A stretch of DNA of 64,000 nucleotides from Qipengyuania flava (lineage in GTDB: Bacteria; Pseudomonadota; Alphaproteobacteria; Sphingomonadales; Sphingomonadaceae), in assembly GCF_011762005.1 (NCBI RefSeq), contig NZ_JAASQU010000001.1, forward strand, positions 310,001-374,000, given 5' to 3'. Below, in pieces: positions 47,926 to 57,171 of this stretch. The position numbers and the translations under genes were made by a program. Numbering within the stretch: position 1 is the stretch's first letter; each line of letters opens with the position of its first letter. The notes below the pieces were generated by a model. It saw only the letters and a list, made by a program, of their open reading frames with translations, did no database searches and was not told where the DNA came from.

Positions 47926-48956
47926 ACGCACCAGTGAAAATCGAAACCACGCTCAAGGATTGGGAAACCGACCAGGAGGTCCGCTGGTGCCCGGGTTGCG
48001 GAGACTACGCGATCCTCAAGGCTGTGCAGCGCACGCTCCCGCAATTGGGCGCGGACCCGGCCAACACCGTGTTCATTTCGGGCATCGGCTGCTCGAGCCG
48101 GTTCCCCTATTATGTCGAAAGCTACGGCTTCCACACGATCCACGGCCGCGCGCCCGCCTTCGCCACGGGTGCGAAGCTGGCCAACCCCGATCTCGATATC
48201 TGGCTGGTGACCGGCGACGGCGACGGATTGTCGATCGGCGGCAACCACCTGATGCATGTTCTGCGCCGCAACGTGAACATGCAGATCATGCTGTTCAACA
48301 ACGAGATCTACGGCCTCACCAAGGGTCAGGCCTCGCCCACCAGCCGCGAGGGCACCAAGTCGCCCTCGACCCCGATCGGCAGCTACGACCATCCCGCACG
48401 CCCCGCCGCTTTCGCGCTGGGTGCGGGCGCGCGCTTTGTCGGCCGCGGGTTCGACGTGTCAAAGCACCTGCCCGACGTGCTCAAGGCCGCGCATGCCCAC
48501 CAGGGTGCCGCCTTCATCGAGATATTCCAGAACTGCATCGTCTACAACAAGGACGTGTTCAACGATTTCGCCGCCCCCAAGGGCGCGGAAGACCAGCAGC
48601 TGTGGCTGGAGAACGGCAAACCCATGCTGTTCGCCAAGGAAAGCAAGGGCATCGCGCTCAATCGCGACACGCTGAGCCTCGAGGTCGTCGATGTGGTCGA
48701 TGGCGACTGGGAAGCCGCGGGCGTGATCGTCCATGACGTGACCAATCGCTCGATCGCGCACATGCTGGTCGAGATGCCCTTCGGTCCGTTCCCGATGGCG
48801 CTGGGGGTGCTTTACGACGATCCCAAGCCGACCTTCGAGGCTGCCGCGCTGGCAGAAAAGGCCGCGGCAAGCGAAGGCAAGGAAGCCAATCTCGCCAAGC
48901 TGCTCGGCAAGGGGCAGACCTGGACCGTCGACGGCACCGCGCAGGATCCTGTGTAG
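47922..48956 (+). CDS. korB: 2-Oxoacid:ferredoxin oxidoreductase beta subunit (KorB type)
   Basis: 344 residues. VRWCPGCGDYAILKAV is the signature with a cluster-ligand CPGC pair, and TGDGDGLSIGGNHLMH is the thiamine-pyrophosphate site (GDG...N). A single [4Fe-4S] cluster is expected. The GTG start overlaps the korA stop (GTGA). The stop is followed after 5 bases by the left arm of the GxxExxY repeat unit. Confidence 0.94.
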   Translation: MNAPVKIETTLKDWETDQEVRWCPGCGDYAILKAVQRTLPQLGADPANTVFISGIGCSSRFPYYVESYGFHTIHGRAPAFATGAKLANPDLDIWLVTGDGDGLSIGGNHLMHVLRRNVNMQIMLFNNEIYGLTKGQASPTSREGTKSPSTPIGSYDHPARPAAFALGAGARFVGRGFDVSKHLPDVLKAAHAHQGAAFIEIFQNCIVYNKDVFNDFAAPKGAEDQQLWLENGKPMLFAKESKGIALNRDTLSLEVVDVVDGDWEAAGVIVHDVTNRSIAHMLVEMPFGPFPMALGVLYDDPKPTFEAAALAEKAAASEGKEANLAKLLGKGQTWTVDGTAQDPV

Positions 48957-48961
48957 GCAGT

Positions 48962-48989
48962 TCTCACACGAAGCCACGAAGGCACGAAG
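48962..48989 (+). repeat. Left inverted-repeat arm of the GxxExxY unit
   Basis: 28 bases (tctcacacgaagccacgaag and on), with three copies of cacgaag, the reverse complement of 49404-49431 with one mismatch. It starts 6 bases after the korB stop codon. Confidence 0.9.
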
Positions 48990-49000
48990 AGGTCGAGCAT

Positions 49001-49393
49001 TTGGAACTCGAGTTGATAGCCAGGACCGTTGTCGATTGTGGTTATCACCTGCATCGAGACACCGGTCCCGGCATGCTGGAGTCGGTCTACGAGATACTGC
49101 TCGCCGAGAGCGTTCGATCTGCCGGATTGAGTTGCCAAAGGCAGGTGCCGGTCCCGATCAAATTCAGGGGCGTTGTCGTCGATAACGCCTTCAAGATCGA
49201 TCTGTTGGTCGAGAACTGCCTGGTGATAGAGCTCAAGTCGACTGAGCGCGTAGCGCCGGTGCATGCCAAACAGGTGCTTACCTACCTTAAACTTATGGAC
49301 CTGCCGTTGGGTTTTGTCATGAATTTCGGCCAGTCGACTTTCAAGACCGGCCTCCAGCGCGTCGCCAACGACTACTACGGAAAGATCGGATGA
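49001..49393 (+). CDS. GxxExxY protein (PDDEXK_3-like) inside an inverted-repeat unit
   Basis: 130 residues. The defining motif GPGMLESVYE is at about 22-31 (GxxExxY). FKIDLLVENCLVIELKS has the D...ExK spacing of a PD-(D/E)XK core, and the family is grouped with that nuclease superfamily. Biochemical function is not known. The start is a TTG at 49001 with agagg eight bases upstream. The gene occupies most of a 470-base unit framed by inverted repeats and lies between korB and an unrelated membrane-protein gene, so it is probably a mobile passenger and not part of the KorAB system. Confidence 0.85.
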   Translation: MELELIARTVVDCGYHLHRDTGPGMLESVYEILLAESVRSAGLSCQRQVPVPIKFRGVVVDNAFKIDLLVENCLVIELKSTERVAPVHAKQVLTYLKLMDLPLGFVMNFGQSTFKTGLQRVANDYYGKIG

Positions 49394-49403
49394 GCGCCGT
49401 CGC

Positions 49404-49431
49404 CTTCGTGACTTCGTGGCTTCGTGTGAGA
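49404..49431 (-). repeat. Right inverted-repeat arm of the GxxExxY unit
   Basis: 28 bases, inverted partner of 48962-48989 with one mismatch. It begins 10 bases after the stop codon of the GxxExxY gene and ends 7 bases before the ATG of the next gene. Confidence 0.9.
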
Positions 49432-49438
49432 TAGCAAC

Positions 49439-50383
49439 ATGGATAATCTCACGCACAGCCTCGTCGGGGCGCTGATCGGGCAGGCGGGGCTCAAGCGGAA
49501 GACCGGGCTCGCCATGCCCGCGCTGATCGTGGGGGCGAACCTACCCGATGTCGATGCAGCCTGCCTGTTCTGGCTCGAGGGGGTCGGGCATCTCGGTTTC
49601 CGCCGCGGGATCACGCATGGTCCGCCGGCGTTAGTGCTGCTGCCGCTGCTGCTCGCAGGCGTGCTGTGGGGCTGGGACCGCTGGCAGGTTCGGCGTGGCT
49701 CGCGGCCCCAGGGGCGGCTGCCGGTTAGCTTCAAATGGCTCTACGCGCTCGCGCTGCTCGGCTGTCTGACGCATCCCGCGCTCGACTGGCTCAATGTCTA
49801 CGGTATCCGCCTGCTCGAACCGTTCTCCAGCCAGTGGTTCTACGGCGATACGCTGTTCATCATCGACATCTGGCTGTGGCTCTTGATGGGTTTTGCAACC
49901 TGGTTTTCGCTGCGCCGGGAGAAGCGGGGCGGGGACGGGAGGAAGCCTGCGCATTGGGCGCTGACGCTGGGCGCGCTTTACATCGCGGGGCAGGGCATGA
50001 TCACCGGTGCGGCGGAGCGCGGTGTTACCGAGAGCCCGACCGGAACCGCTGTGGTCATCGCCAGCCCGCCGCCGCTCATGTCGTGGAAGCGCGACATCAT
50101 CACCGGCGGCAACGGGCTGTATACGATGAATGCGGACACGACCTTTCCCGGTGTGCCGCTCGACCGTTGCGATCTCGACGCGGTGCGCGCGGCCGATAGC
50201 CAGGTCGATGCTTTCCTGTTCTGGGCACGCACTCCCTATGTCGTACCGCAAGAGGACGGCAGTTTGCTGTTGCAGGATGCGCGCTTCTCCGACCCGCGCG
50301 CCGCGGGCCGGTTCAGTGTCGCCATACCTGCCCGCGCCTGCCCGCAGGTCCGCACGGAACCCACGTCCGGACCCGGCGGTTAG
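49439..50383 (+). CDS. YdjM-type membrane metal-dependent hydrolase
   Basis: 314 residues of the PF04307-like family of membrane proteins. MDNLTHSLVGALIG carries the family's first histidine. LPDVDAACL and RRGITHGPPALVL carry further conserved D and H residues. Four to five membrane helices run to about residue 195, followed by a soluble tail. Its role is uncertain (described as metal-dependent or LexA-regulated in E. coli YdjM). The ATG is 7 bases after the right repeat arm of the preceding unit. Confidence 0.82.
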   Translation: MDNLTHSLVGALIGQAGLKRKTGLAMPALIVGANLPDVDAACLFWLEGVGHLGFRRGITHGPPALVLLPLLLAGVLWGWDRWQVRRGSRPQGRLPVSFKWLYALALLGCLTHPALDWLNVYGIRLLEPFSSQWFYGDTLFIIDIWLWLLMGFATWFSLRREKRGGDGRKPAHWALTLGALYIAGQGMITGAAERGVTESPTGTAVVIASPPPLMSWKRDIITGGNGLYTMNADTTFPGVPLDRCDLDAVRAADSQVDAFLFWARTPYVVPQEDGSLLLQDARFSDPRAAGRFSVAIPARACPQVRTEPTSGPGG

Positions 50384-50389
50384 GTTGGC

Positions 50390-51784
50390 ATGAGTTCACC
50401 GCAGATAGTCTGGCTGCGGCGCGATTTGCGCATGGCCGACCAGCCCGCCCTTTATGCCGCGGCCCAGGGCGGCCCCGTCATCCCCGTCTATGTGTTCGAT
50501 CAGGACCGTGCGGGCGATCATGCCGATGGTGGAGCGTCGAAGGTCTGGCTGCATCATTCGCTTGAAAGCCTCGGCAGGAGCTATGGTGCGCGCAATTCGC
50601 GGATCGTGCTGCGCCGCGGCGACGCCCCGCAAGTGCTTGCCGCGCTGGCCGACGAAACCGGCGCCACCTGCATCCACGCCATGCGGCATTACGAGCCGTG
50701 GTGGAAGGAGGCCGAAGACGAGCTTCGTGACGCCTTGGGCGAGGACACGAAATTGTGCCTCTATGATGGCAACTACCTGCTGCCGCCCGGCTCGGTCACG
50801 ACAGGGTCGGGCGATCCGTACAAGATCTACACGCCGTTCTCGAAAGCGATGCTCGAACGGATGCCGCCGCGCGATCCGCTGCCCGAACCCGAGACGATCC
50901 ATTCGCCCGACAGCTGGCCCGAAAGCGACGAACTGGCCGAGTGGGACCTGCTTCCGACCAAGCCCGACTGGGCCGGGGGCATCCGCGACTTCTGGGACTT
51001 CGGCGAGGACGCCGCGCATGAACGGCTCGAATGGTGGAGCGATGTGGTCGCCGAGTACGACGAGGGGCGCAACTTGCCGTCCGAGGACATCACCTCGCGC
51101 CTGTCCCCGCATCTGCACTGGGGCGAAATCAGCCCCGCGCAGGTCTGGCACAAGCTGAAGGACAAGCGCTCGGACGGCTGGAAGACCTACGCCAAGGAAG
51201 TGATCTGGCGCGATTACGCGCAGAACGTGATCGACCAGTTCCCCGATTATCCCACGCAAAGCTACCGCGATTATGACGAGCGCACGTTGTGGCGGAACCC
51301 CAATGCGGGGCATCTGATCGCGCAGGACCTCGAATGCTGGCAGAAGGGCATGACCGGCTATCCCATTGTCGATGCCGGCATGCGCCAGCTGTGGCAGACC
51401 GGCTGGATGCACAACCGCGTAAGGATGATCTGCGCCAGCTTTCTGGTGAAGCATCTGCTGATCGACTGGCGCTTCGGCGAGCAGTGGTACTGGGACTGCC
51501 TGGTGGATGCCGATTACGGCAACAACGGCGTCAATTGGCAATGGATCAGCGGCACCGGGGTCGACAGCAATATGTTCGTGCGGATCATGGCGCCGCTCAC
51601 GCAGAGCGAGAAGTTCGACGCAGCGGCCTATATCCGCGAGTACGTGCCCGAACTGGCCGATCTCGACGATGCCTGTATCCACGATCCGCCCGACGAGCGG
51701 CGCGGCGATTATCCGGTCAAGATGATCGGCCACAAGGAAGCTCGCGAGCGCGCGCTCGAAGCCTACCGATCTTCCAAGGACTGA
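50390..51784 (+). CDS. phrB: Deoxyribodipyrimidine photolyase (class I CPD)
   Basis: 464 residues, typical of a class I photolyase. The N-terminal Rossmann domain (IVWLRRDLRMADQPAL) binds the antenna pigment and the C-terminal helical domain binds FAD (for example WHKLKDKRSDGWKTYAKEVI and QWISGTGVDSNMF). NRVRMICASFLVKHL and WQWISGTGVDSN contain the conserved tryptophans and asparagine used for electron transfer and FAD. It repairs UV-induced cyclobutane dimers with blue light. Six bases after the preceding gene. Confidence 0.95.
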   Translation: MSSPQIVWLRRDLRMADQPALYAAAQGGPVIPVYVFDQDRAGDHADGGASKVWLHHSLESLGRSYGARNSRIVLRRGDAPQVLAALADETGATCIHAMRHYEPWWKEAEDELRDALGEDTKLCLYDGNYLLPPGSVTTGSGDPYKIYTPFSKAMLERMPPRDPLPEPETIHSPDSWPESDELAEWDLLPTKPDWAGGIRDFWDFGEDAAHERLEWWSDVVAEYDEGRNLPSEDITSRLSPHLHWGEISPAQVWHKLKDKRSDGWKTYAKEVIWRDYAQNVIDQFPDYPTQSYRDYDERTLWRNPNAGHLIAQDLECWQKGMTGYPIVDAGMRQLWQTGWMHNRVRMICASFLVKHLLIDWRFGEQWYWDCLVDADYGNNGVNWQWISGTGVDSNMFVRIMAPLTQSEKFDAAAYIREYVPELADLDDACIHDPPDERRGDYPVKMIGHKEARERALEAYRSSKD

Positions 51785-51855
51785 GGACTCGCGGCAAGCG
51801 GCACGCGGGAAGCGCATCGCTTGTCGGCGCGCGACCTGCACGGCATAGCGGGGCA

Positions 51856-53100
51856 ATGACCATGCCGACCACCCCGCGCGGCCGCGACCTGATCGAGGGC
51901 TCGTTCAATTTTGCCCGCCGCCCGGGTATGCTTGCCCGGCTGGTGGCGCCAGGCTTCGGCAAGATTCTCGACCGCATCGATAAGGCGCTGATCAGCGGCA
52001 GCATCGCCGCCACCTTGCCCGATGGCAGCCGCCGCGAACTGGGCGGGCGCGCGCCGGGCTTCGACTGCACGGTGGAATTGCGCAGCTGGAACGCGCTGGT
52101 CAGGCTGGCCAGCAACGGTTCGGTCGGCTGGTACCAGGCCTGGGTCGCGGGCGAGTGGTGGAGCCCCGATCCGGTGCCGCTGTTCGCTCTGTTCATGCAG
52201 CATGCCGCGCGACTGGGCGATACGGCGCGCGCGAAGGGGCCGTTCCGCCACGCGCTCCGCCTCGCGCACCTGGTCAACCGAAACACGCCTTCCGGCGCGC
52301 GCAAGAACATCGCCGCGCATTACGACCTGGGCAACGATTTCTATGCCGCTTGGCTCGACCCGACGATGAGCTACTCCTCGGCGCTTGCGGTGGGCGAGGA
52401 CGGGCTCGAGGCAGCCCAGCGGCGCAAGTGGGCAAGTCTGTCCCAACGCATCGGTGATGCGGGCAGCGTGCTCGAGATCGGTTGCGGATGGGGTGCGCTG
52501 GCCGCAGAACTTGCCGCGCAGGTCCGCAGCGTCACCGCGATCAGCCTTTCCGAGGAACAGCTCGACTGGGCGCGCGCGCGTCATCCCGGTGTGGATTTCC
52601 GCAAGCAGGACTATCGTGACACGGCCGGCACCTTCGATGCGATCGTCAGCGTCGAGATGGTCGAGGCGCTGGGTCGCGAGTACTGGCCGACCTTCATGGA
52701 CTGCGTCGCGCGGAACCTGACGCCGGGCGGGCGTGCGGCGATCCAGTTCATTGCCATGCGCGACGACCTGTTCGATGCTTATGCGCAGAGCGCCGATTTC
52801 ATCCAGGCCTATGTCTTCCCCGGCGGGCTGCTGATCCGCACCAGCGAGTTTCGCACGCTGGCCGAGGAGCGCGGCCTCGCCTGGACCGACCAGCGCGACT
52901 TCGGTGCCGACTATGCGGGGACGCTGCTTGAATGGCGGCGCAATTTCGATAAGGCCGCCGCAGAGGGGCGGCTGCCGACAGGTTTCGACAGCGAATTCTG
53001 CGACTTGTGGCGCTATTACCTGATGTATTGCGAGGGCGGTTTCCGCGGTGGCGGGATCGACGTCCACCAGGTCACGCTGGTGAAAGAGGGAGAGAAATGA
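51856..53100 (+). CDS. cfa: Cyclopropane-fatty-acyl-phospholipid synthase family protein
   Basis: 414 residues. The C-terminal half is a SAM methyltransferase with VLEIGCGWGALA. The bicarbonate-site residues and lipid-binding blocks are visible: HYDLGNDFYAAWLDPTMSYS and IQFIAMRD. It transfers a methylene group to unsaturated phospholipid acyl chains at the membrane, which makes the membrane tougher. The ATG at 51856 (or 51862) starts the protein. It follows phrB by 71 bases, and its stop overlaps the next start (ATGA). Confidence 0.92.
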   Translation: MTMPTTPRGRDLIEGSFNFARRPGMLARLVAPGFGKILDRIDKALISGSIAATLPDGSRRELGGRAPGFDCTVELRSWNALVRLASNGSVGWYQAWVAGEWWSPDPVPLFALFMQHAARLGDTARAKGPFRHALRLAHLVNRNTPSGARKNIAAHYDLGNDFYAAWLDPTMSYSSALAVGEDGLEAAQRRKWASLSQRIGDAGSVLEIGCGWGALAAELAAQVRSVTAISLSEEQLDWARARHPGVDFRKQDYRDTAGTFDAIVSVEMVEALGREYWPTFMDCVARNLTPGGRAAIQFIAMRDDLFDAYAQSADFIQAYVFPGGLLIRTSEFRTLAEERGLAWTDQRDFGADYAGTLLEWRRNFDKAAAEGRLPTGFDSEFCDLWRYYLMYCEGGFRGGGIDVHQVTLVKEGEK

Positions 53101-54335
53101 TGCGACAGATCAAGCGGGTCCTGTGGGCCACGACCACCGCACTGGCACTGGCCGGCTGCACGAGCGCCTATGGCAGCGCGGACAGCGTCCCTGTGCCTGC
53201 GCCAGCTCCAGCGGCGGCAGTGCCAGCGGTCACGCAATCGATGCCAGCGGACATGGCCAGCCTCGATCCGTCGGATTCGATCCTGTTCTGGAGCGACGAG
53301 CGCCGTTCGGCGGCGTTCCGCGCGATGGAGGACAGCTTCCCCGGGCTTGAGGTCGCGCCCGCTGCCGATCCGCGTGTGCTGCCACGCGCGAGCGAAATGC
53401 TGCCCGGCACCATCCAGCGCGAAATCCGCGCCTATATGGACGAGACCAATGCTGCGGGCGTCATGGTGCTGAAGGACGGCAAGGTGATCGCCGAGCATTA
53501 CGGGCTCGGCTTCGGGCCCGAAGGACGCTGGACGAGCTTCTCGGTCGCCAAGAGCTTCACTTCCACGCTGCTGGGCGCCGCCATTGCCGATGGCGCCATC
53601 GCCAGCGTCGATACGCCGGTGACCGATATCATCCCCGCACTCGCAGGCACCGCCTATGACGGCGTCAGCGTCGGCCAGATCGCCAGCATGACTTCGGGCG
53701 TGGCGTGGAACGAGGATTACACCGACCCGGACAGCGACGTGGCCAAGATGCTCGCGGTGGCGCCGGTGGCGGGAGAATCGCAGGCTGTGACCTATGCGCG
53801 GACGCTGGAGCGCGAAGCCCCGGCGGGTGAGAAATGGGTCTACAAGACGCTCGAAACCAACCTGCTCGGGCTGATCGTCGAACAGGCGACGGGCCAGTCG
53901 CTCGCCGCCTATGCCGCAGAGAAGATCGTCAACCCGGCCGGCTTCGCAGGCGGGATGTTCTGGATGCAGGATCTAACTGGCGGAAACATCGGCGGCTGCT
54001 GCCTGTCGCTGCGCCTGTCGGATTACGCGCGGATGGGGCAGTTCGCACTCGAGGGCGGTGACGGGGTGGTCCCCGAAGGCTGGTTCGCCAAGGCTGGCTC
54101 GCCACTGGTTAATTTCGGACCGCAGGCACCCGGCTTCGGCTATGGCTACCAATGGTGGACCTATCCCGGCGAGATGTACGGCGCGCAGGGCATTTTCGGC
54201 CAAGCGATCACCATCGTTCCGGAAGAGAACCTGGTGGTGGCCGTGGTGAGCAATTGGAAGACCGCGACCAGCGCCCCGGCGCGCGACGGTTTCCGCGCCT
54301 TGGTCGGGTCGATCCGCGAGGCGGCGGCAGATTGA
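53097..54335 (+). CDS. Beta-lactamase-fold serine hydrolase lipoprotein
   Basis: 412 residues. The signal peptide ends in LALAGC, a lipobox, then an Ala/Pro linker (PVPAPAPAAAVPAV). The class C/DD-peptidase-type core has the nucleophile motif SVAK (in TSFSVAKSF), a YxN-like block around ETNLLGLIV and a third motif near GYGYQWWTY. It may be a transpeptidase-like esterase or amidase; a lactamase role is not proven. Its ATG overlaps the cfa stop. Confidence 0.82.
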   Translation: MMRQIKRVLWATTTALALAGCTSAYGSADSVPVPAPAPAAAVPAVTQSMPADMASLDPSDSILFWSDERRSAAFRAMEDSFPGLEVAPAADPRVLPRASEMLPGTIQREIRAYMDETNAAGVMVLKDGKVIAEHYGLGFGPEGRWTSFSVAKSFTSTLLGAAIADGAIASVDTPVTDIIPALAGTAYDGVSVGQIASMTSGVAWNEDYTDPDSDVAKMLAVAPVAGESQAVTYARTLEREAPAGEKWVYKTLETNLLGLIVEQATGQSLAAYAAEKIVNPAGFAGGMFWMQDLTGGNIGGCCLSLRLSDYARMGQFALEGGDGVVPEGWFAKAGSPLVNFGPQAPGFGYGYQWWTYPGEMYGAQGIFGQAITIVPEENLVVAVVSNWKTATSAPARDGFRALVGSIREAAAD

Positions 54336-54374
54336 TGTGGCGCCTGGGTGGCGGGCTTTCAGGGCGCGCCGCCC

Positions 54375-54719
54375 CTACGCGCTGCGCAGTGCTTCGTCGC
54401 TCCCGAAGCGAGTGATGATGCTGTCGAAGACGATCGGGCTGAGCAGTTCGCTGAACGCGCAGCCGACCAAGCACTTCTCCCACCAGACGACTTGCGCCTG
54501 AAGCGATTCGAGGCCCGGCAACGTCAGCCAGCACAATTGCCCTTCATGCATGCGGTTGAGCGCCGCGGCGGAAAAGCCCGACACCGACAGGTCGTGGATC
54601 ACGGTCTGGAATGCACGGCCCCCGCTGGCGCGTAGCTGCGCGGGGATCGTCAGTTTCGCGCGCGGACCGCTACGGTCCTCCTGCGCGGCCAGCGAATAGC
54701 TGTCCTGTTGCTGAATCAT
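54375..54719 (-). CDS. PilZ-domain protein
   Basis: 114 residues from the ATG at 54719. It has the shape of a single PilZ domain: DRSGPRAKLTIPAQLR, then VIHDLSVSGFSAAA, the (D/N)xSxxG c-di-GMP motif, and CWLTLPG and VVWWEKCLVGCAF, which end the barrel. The frame upstream of the ATG is not supported. It is the second PilZ protein in the window. It converges with the serine hydrolase gene. Confidence 0.82.
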   Translation of the reverse strand: MIQQQDSYSLAAQEDRSGPRAKLTIPAQLRASGGRAFQTVIHDLSVSGFSAAALNRMHEGQLCWLTLPGLESLQAQVVWWEKCLVGCAFSELLSPIVFDSIITRFGSDEALRSA

Positions 54720-54819
54720 GCGGCGCCCTCTTTTCGATCCCAAAGCCGCGCGGGGATGCGCGGGCGAGCGGGGAGTATCCCCGATCAGCCTTTCCGGAAC
54801 CTTGGCAGGCGTGGTTAAC

Positions 54820-55530
54820 TCAGCCGTCGACGCGCTCGCGATGGCAGCCATCGAAATCGTTAACGAGCAGTTCGACCAGCCGGTCGGCGACCACTGCGGG
54901 ATCTTTTACCGTCTTCGGGTCTTCGCCGGGATAGGCCTTGGCGCGCATGTCGGTGCGCGTGGCGCCCGGGTCGATCACTGCGACGCGGACCTTGGAGACT
55001 TTCTCGACCTCCTGCGCGTAGCTTTCGAGCAAATTGTCGAACGCCGCCTTGGTCGCACCATAGGCCGACCAGTAGGCCCGCGGAGCTGCGCCGACGCTGC
55101 TGGTCAGCCCGATAACGCGGCCCGCTTCGGCGCGCTTGAGCAGCGGATCGAAATTGGCGATCAGCGCATGCGTGGCGAGGAAGTTGACCGTCAGCGCCTG
55201 GCTGAGCTGCTTGCCGTCGATCTGCGTGACCGGCGTCAGCGCGGGCAGGTAGGCGCCCGCGATCACCAGCGCGTCGAGCTTGTCCCAGCGCCCGCCGATC
55301 GCCGAGGCCAACCGCGCGATCCCGTCGCTTTCGGCGAGGTCGACCGGGGCGATGGTGGAGGCGCCGCCGGCTTCGTGGATGGCGTCTTCGACCGCTTCGA
55401 GCGCGCGGACGTCGCGCGCGGTCAGCACCACATGCGCACCGGCAGCGGCAAGCGCCTTCGCCGTCGCGGCGCCTATGCCCTTGCTGGCTCCGGTGACCAG
55501 AGCGAGGCGGTTGTCGAGCGGTTTCGTCAT
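54820..55530 (-). CDS. Short-chain dehydrogenase/reductase
   Basis: 236 residues. TGASKGIG is the cofactor motif. The NNAG position is occupied by VIAGAYLP. YGATKAAFD contains YxxxK, with S in LTSSVGAA. The loss of NNAG makes it slightly atypical. Substrate unknown. It overlaps the purF stop by the ATGA junction, which suggests one operon. Confidence 0.85.
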   Translation of the reverse strand: MTKPLDNRLALVTGASKGIGAATAKALAAAGAHVVLTARDVRALEAVEDAIHEAGGASTIAPVDLAESDGIARLASAIGGRWDKLDALVIAGAYLPALTPVTQIDGKQLSQALTVNFLATHALIANFDPLLKRAEAGRVIGLTSSVGAAPRAYWSAYGATKAAFDNLLESYAQEVEKVSKVRVAVIDPGATRTDMRAKAYPGEDPKTVKDPAVVADRLVELLVNDFDGCHRERVDG

Positions 55531-57002
55531 CAGGCGACCTGTTCGGAAGGGAAGGCGAGCTGCTGCTGCTTGTCGTCGCGCCGCGCGAGATCGGTCAGTG
55601 AGGTGGGATAGTCACCCGTAAAGCAGGCATCGCAGAACTTGGGGCAGGCGGCATCGCGCGGCTTTTCGCCGACCGCGCGATAGAGCCCGTCGATCGACAC
55701 GAAGGCGAGGCTGTCCGCCTTGATGAATTCGCGCATCGGCTCGACATCCATCCGCGCGGCGAGCAGCTTGCTGCGTTCGGGCGTGTCGACACCGTAGAAG
55801 CAACTGTGCGCGGTGGGCGGGCTGGCGACGCGGAAATGCACTTCGGTCGCGCCCGCATCGCGCATCATCTCGACGATTTGCAGGCTGGTGGTCCCGCGCA
55901 CGATGCTGTCGTCGATAAGCACGATCCGCTTGCCTTCGACCAGCGCGCGGTTGGCATTGTGCTTGCGCTTCACGCCCGAGTGGCGCGCGCCGTCGCTGGG
56001 CTGGATGAAGGTGCGTCCGACATAGTGCGAACGGATGATGCCCAGTTCGAAGGGGATACCCGATTCCTGCGCATAGCCGATCGCGGCGGGCACGCCGCTG
56101 TCGGGCACGGGCACCACCAGATCGGCCTCGATCGGCGTTTCGCGCGCCAGTTCGGCACCGATCGCCTTGCGCGCCTCGTAGATGCTGCGTCCGTCGAACA
56201 CCGAATCGGGGCGGCTGAAATAGACATGCTCGAAGATGCACGGACGCGCGGAATGGTTGCCGAAGGGATGGAGCGAATCGACATTGCCGTCGAAATCGAC
56301 CTTGATCACTTCACCCGGTTCGACCTGGCGGACGAACTCGGCACCGACCACGTCGAAAGCGACGGTTTCGGAGGCGAACAGCGTCGCATCGCCGACCCGG
56401 CCCATCTGCAGCGGGCGGATGCCCAACGGATCGCGGCAGGCGATCATGCCTTCGGGCGTCATGACGATCAGCGCATAGGCACCTTCGAGAAGGCGCAGCG
56501 CATCGATCAGCCGGTCCATGATGGTGGGATAGCGGCTGGTGGCAACGAGGTGAATGATCACCTCGGTGTCGCTGGTCGACTGGAAGATCGAGCCGCGGCG
56601 GACGAGATCCTCGCGCAGCATTCCCGCATTGGAAATGTTGCCGTTATGCGCGACCGCGAAACCGCCGCTGGCGAGATCAGCATAGAGCGGCTGGATGTTG
56701 CGCAGCCCCGACCCGCCGGTGGTCGAATAGCGGACATGGCCTGCCGCCATCATGCCGGGCAATTCGGCGATCGCTTCCTGCGAAGAGAAATTCTCGGCCA
56801 CATGGCCGAGCCCGCGACGGGTGAAGAATTCGGTCCCATCGAAGCTGGTGATGCCGGCGGCTTCCTGCCCACGGTGTTGCAGCGCGTGCAGGCCGAGCGC
56901 GGTGGCCGCGGCAGCATCGGTGGCATTGACGGCGCCGAACACGCCGCACTCTTCGCGCAGCTTGTCGCCATCCTCGTCGAGAAACGGGTGGGTGAGGTTC
57001 AT
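55530..57002 (-). CDS. purF: Amidophosphoribosyltransferase
   Basis: 490 residues, first committed enzyme of purine synthesis: PRPP plus glutamine to phosphoribosylamine. The N-terminal propeptide of about 18 residues ends before C19 (EECGVFG), the glutaminase nucleophile. The PRPP-binding motif is VLIDDSIVRGTTS. Cysteines in RPCIFEHVYF, HSCFYGVD and FCDACF match the four ligands of the [4Fe-4S] cluster of the B. subtilis type, a sign of O2 sensitivity. The ATG at 57002 starts with the propeptide. Transcribed away from lolC; the SDR overlaps its end. Confidence 0.96.
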   Translation of the reverse strand: MNLTHPFLDEDGDKLREECGVFGAVNATDAAAATALGLHALQHRGQEAAGITSFDGTEFFTRRGLGHVAENFSSQEAIAELPGMMAAGHVRYSTTGGSGLRNIQPLYADLASGGFAVAHNGNISNAGMLREDLVRRGSIFQSTSDTEVIIHLVATSRYPTIMDRLIDALRLLEGAYALIVMTPEGMIACRDPLGIRPLQMGRVGDATLFASETVAFDVVGAEFVRQVEPGEVIKVDFDGNVDSLHPFGNHSARPCIFEHVYFSRPDSVFDGRSIYEARKAIGAELARETPIEADLVVPVPDSGVPAAIGYAQESGIPFELGIIRSHYVGRTFIQPSDGARHSGVKRKHNANRALVEGKRIVLIDDSIVRGTTSLQIVEMMRDAGATEVHFRVASPPTAHSCFYGVDTPERSKLLAARMDVEPMREFIKADSLAFVSIDGLYRAVGEKPRDAACPKFCDACFTGDYPTSLTDLARRDDKQQQLAFPSEQVA

Positions 57003-57171
57003 CGAATGGCCTGTCCGCGGCGGCTGATCGGGATGCGCGCCCAATGGCGTTGTTACGCTCTGATTACAAGGGCAGTGCGACCAAACCCACGCTGCCGCGC
57101 ACGATTTCATTGCGCAGCAAGGTGCCTCTGCCTAAACGCGTCGCTTCCCGCAGGCAAAGACAAGGGCTGCC

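Noticed and set aside
45847..47931. 694-codon minus-strand frame across korA
   Set aside because: Antisense to a well-supported enzyme and without recognisable protein features.
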